Of a stretch of 64,000 nucleotides of DNA, positions 62,037-64,000 are shown in pieces (positions within the stretch are counted from its first letter, which is position 1; each line of letters starts with the position of its first letter). The stretch covers positions 3,698,156 through 3,762,155 of the forward strand of contig CP104974.1 in assembly GCA_025452255.1 (NCBI GenBank), written 5' to 3'. The notes below the pieces were generated by a model, which was given only the letters and a program-made list of their open reading frames with translations, did not search any database and was not told where the DNA came from. The stretch is from Devosia sp. A8/3-2 (GTDB lineage Bacteria; Pseudomonadota; Alphaproteobacteria; Rhizobiales; Devosiaceae). Both the position numbers and the translations under genes were made by a program.

Positions 62037-62205
62037 AGCGCTATCCCTTCTCATGTCGTTGTTAGAGACCTTCCACCATGAGACGTCGGCTGCAACGCAT
62101 TCCTTGGGGACAGTGCAGAGAATAATGCAGGCGGCGGCGCGATCAGACGTTCGTTGTCACTGCGAACTGCTAAGATGGTGAGCGGGACTGAACCCGCCCC
62201 CTAAG

Positions 62206-64000
62206 CTAGCTACCGATAACTCCCCCGTCGCGCTTAGTGAATACTACCAGCGATGGGCGTGCAGGGATGCCGTCGGCAAAGTCGGGCCAGCTGGTACCCG
62301 CCTCGTCCAGTGACTCGGCGTCTTCCATGTCCTCGATACGCAATTCGCCGGGATGTTGCACCGAGATGAAAAGGCTGGTTGCGTCAGGGGTGAAGGTCGG
62401 CGAACAGGCTTCGGCGCCCGTGGGCGGAATATAGAAAAGGCGCGGCAATGCTCGCCCCGAACCTTCTGTATCCATTGCATAGACTGCGTCTGCCATCCCA
62501 TCGGGCGGCGGACCATCGGTCGTTACCCAGATGCGACCAGAGGGATCGACCCCTATATTGTCCGGATCGGTGAACCAGCCGCTCCCGGTCGTTTCTGCGT
62601 GGTACAGGCTTTCGTCTTCAGGCTTGCTAGGGTCGCCGCAAAGTACGAAAACGTCCCGTAAAGCTGTCGGCGGCATGGTCGGGTACATCAGGCGCACTGG
62701 CGGCACCAGTTCGAGCAGGTGGCCATGCGGATTGGGACCCCGTGGATTGGCCGGGTTGACGCTTTCGAAGTCATCTTCATCTGCCGGCAAACGATCTTCG
62801 TTTTCTGTCATGGCGACATAGAGCTTGCCGGTGCCGGTGTGGGGGATGAAGCCTTCCGGGGCGTCCATCGGCGTCGCGCCGAGCAAGTCGGCCGCGGCGC
62901 GGGTATTAAGCACCACATCAGCCCGGCTGGCGAAGCCTGCTTCGGCGGTCAGCGGGCCTTGCCCTGCCACCAGCGGCAGCCAGACCATGGTGCCGTCGCT
63001 GGAAAACTTGGCGACAGAGAGAGTGCCGTGATCGAGCAGGTCCTTGTTGGCAGCGCGATTGTCGGGATCGAACTTGTCGCGCGTAATAAAGCGGTAGAGA
63101 TATTCAAAATCGTCGTCGTCGCCCATGAACACCACCACACGCCCGTCGGGCGCCACGCTGACTTGGGCACCTTCATGCGTCATGCGGCCCAAAGCGGTGC
63201 GCTTGATCGGCTTAGCCGTGGGGTCCATCGGATCGATTTCCACGACCCAGTCGAACTTCATCCATTCGTTGGGTTCGTTTGCGAAGTTAAAGCGCGGCTC
63301 GACGCGGGAGACGGCGTAGATATCGTTCTCGTCCTCGTCCCAACCACCGGCGCTCGACCAGCTCCTGATTGTCGAGCGTTGTGTAGTCGCCGGCAAACAC
63401 GTCCATGGCGCCTTCTTCGCCAGAAAGCATGGTGCCCCGGGGCGTGATACCACCATTACAGTTGGAAATAGTGCCGAACACCACGGTGCCTGTTGGATCG
63501 GCCTTGGTCTTGAGGCGGTCGTCGCCGGCGGCAGGCCCGGACATCACCATCTCGGTACCCATATGAATGCGGCGGTTATATTCGCCATCCTTCACCACCT
63601 CCCATGCCCCGCCATTGCGCCTGATCTCGACGATGCTGACGCCGGTTGAGGCCATGACAGTGCGAATCTGCGCATCGGTGAGCTTGTCGCGATAATCCTC
63701 CATGCTCAGGCCCGGGAACATCAGGAAGGGGGAGGCATATTCGTGGCTTACCAGCAGCAGGCCGCGGTCGGACGCAGTGGAGCCTAGTGGCAACGGCAGG
63801 AAGGCAGTAAAGTCGTTATTGTAGCCGAACTGGCGTTCGGCCGCTGGGCCATCGATCGACGCAAGGTCGAAGTCCGGGCTATCGGGGAAGATAGCATCGC
63901 CCCAGCGTAGCAGTACCTGCCGGTCGTAGCCTTCCGGCCAATGGTCATCGGCGTCGCGCACACGAGTCAGTTCGGTAAAGGTTAGCGTAGAGGAGCCTCC
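62206..64000 (-). CDS. PhoX-family phosphatase (5' end off window, frameshifted)
   Basis: At least 598 residues visible; the start lies beyond 64000. PF05787 features: DHWPEGYDRQVLLRWGDAIF, QFGYNNDFTAFLPL, LLLVSHEYASPFLMF (metal ligand Glu), EMVMSGPAAGDDRLKT, NCNGGITPRGTMLSGEE (Cys and Glu of the active site), and after a break near 63400 AVSRVEPRFNFANEPNEW, GRMTHEGAQVSV, FMGDDDDFEYLYRF and VDPSGRIWVTTDG. PhoX enzymes are Ca/Fe-dependent secreted alkaline phosphatases or related hydrolases. The tail is VFTKRDGGVIGS. Confidence 0.85.

Noticed and set aside
62180-62205. Rho-independent terminator after the PhoX gene
   Set aside because: The only stem (GCGGG/CCCGC around ACTGAA) is five base pairs and lacks a T-run in the right direction.

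Overview
The window is GC-rich DNA from an alphaproteobacterium, most likely a Hyphomicrobiales soil or plant-associated organism of the Devosia type. This is inferred from codon and GC character and from the density of carbohydrate ABC/TRAP importers, enolase-superfamily and DHDPS-family sugar-acid enzymes, and GntR/IclR/AraC regulators. No rRNA, tRNA, CRISPR array, integrase or complete insertion sequence was seen.

Layout. (1) 1-9.8 kb, minus strand: a two-gene surface locus. A roughly 2,050-residue secreted DUF11/SdrD-like repeat protein overlaps by ATGA a roughly 1,200-residue outer-membrane beta-barrel protein whose last few codons lie off the left edge. (2) 10.1-12.7 kb: an AraC regulator, a small unknown gene and a DHDPS-family gene. 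(3) 13.0-19.5 kb, plus strand: a complete peptide/opine-type ABC importer (SBP, two permeases, two ATPases) followed by an enolase-superfamily dehydratase and a terminator. (4) 19.7-22.8 kb: an Rrf2 regulator and a three-gene ABC exporter with PF06182-type permeases. (5) 22.8-28.9 kb: a uronate locus (TRAP dctPQM, FadR-type GntR repressor, kduI) divergent from a cupin and an aldo/keto reductase. (6) 28.9-35.3 kb: an iron-siderophore locus (two permeases, a binding protein, a TonB-dependent receptor, an AraC regulator). (7) 35.5-46.7 kb: a sugar-oxidation locus with SDR dehydrogenase, SMP-30 lactonase, IclR regulator, ABC importer with two tandem paralogous binding proteins, enolase-superfamily dehydratase and DHDPS-family enzyme, divergent from dgoK. 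(8) 46.8-55.2 kb: a LacI-type-operator-controlled operon with Gfo/Idh/MocA oxidoreductase, TIM-barrel isomerase, binding protein, two permeases, GH42 beta-galactosidase and ATPase. (9) 55.5-64 kb: a phosphotriesterase-like hydrolase, an AraC regulator, two SnoaL/NTF2 proteins, a decayed NodT-type outer-membrane gene, a DUF4139 protein and a partial PhoX phosphatase.

How the genes fit together (inference). Regions 7 and 8 form a plausible beta-galactoside route: GH42 releases the sugar, the SDR oxidises it, SMP-30 opens the lactone, the enolase-superfamily enzyme dehydrates the aldonate, and DgoK and/or the DHDPS-family enzyme take the 2-keto-3-deoxy acid onward. Region 5 handles uronates or their 5-keto-4-deoxy isomers. 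Region 3 probably imports a sugar-acid or oligomeric substrate rather than peptides.

Caveat. About three quarters of the protein genes carry one or more single-base frame breaks while keeping all conserved motifs in neighbouring frames. The breaks I could resolve sit in 2-5 base homopolymers, so this looks like uncorrected sequence error rather than mass pseudogenisation. Spans below are reconstructed across those breaks.

Most notable observations: every sugar, uronate or peptide-type binding-protein gene (five loci) ends in a strong RNA hairpin before its membrane-subunit genes; the DUF11 array has a 354-bp unit and a 1,062-bp three-unit higher-order period with an EF-hand-like loop in every unit; and IclR and SMP-30 share one continuous reading frame.
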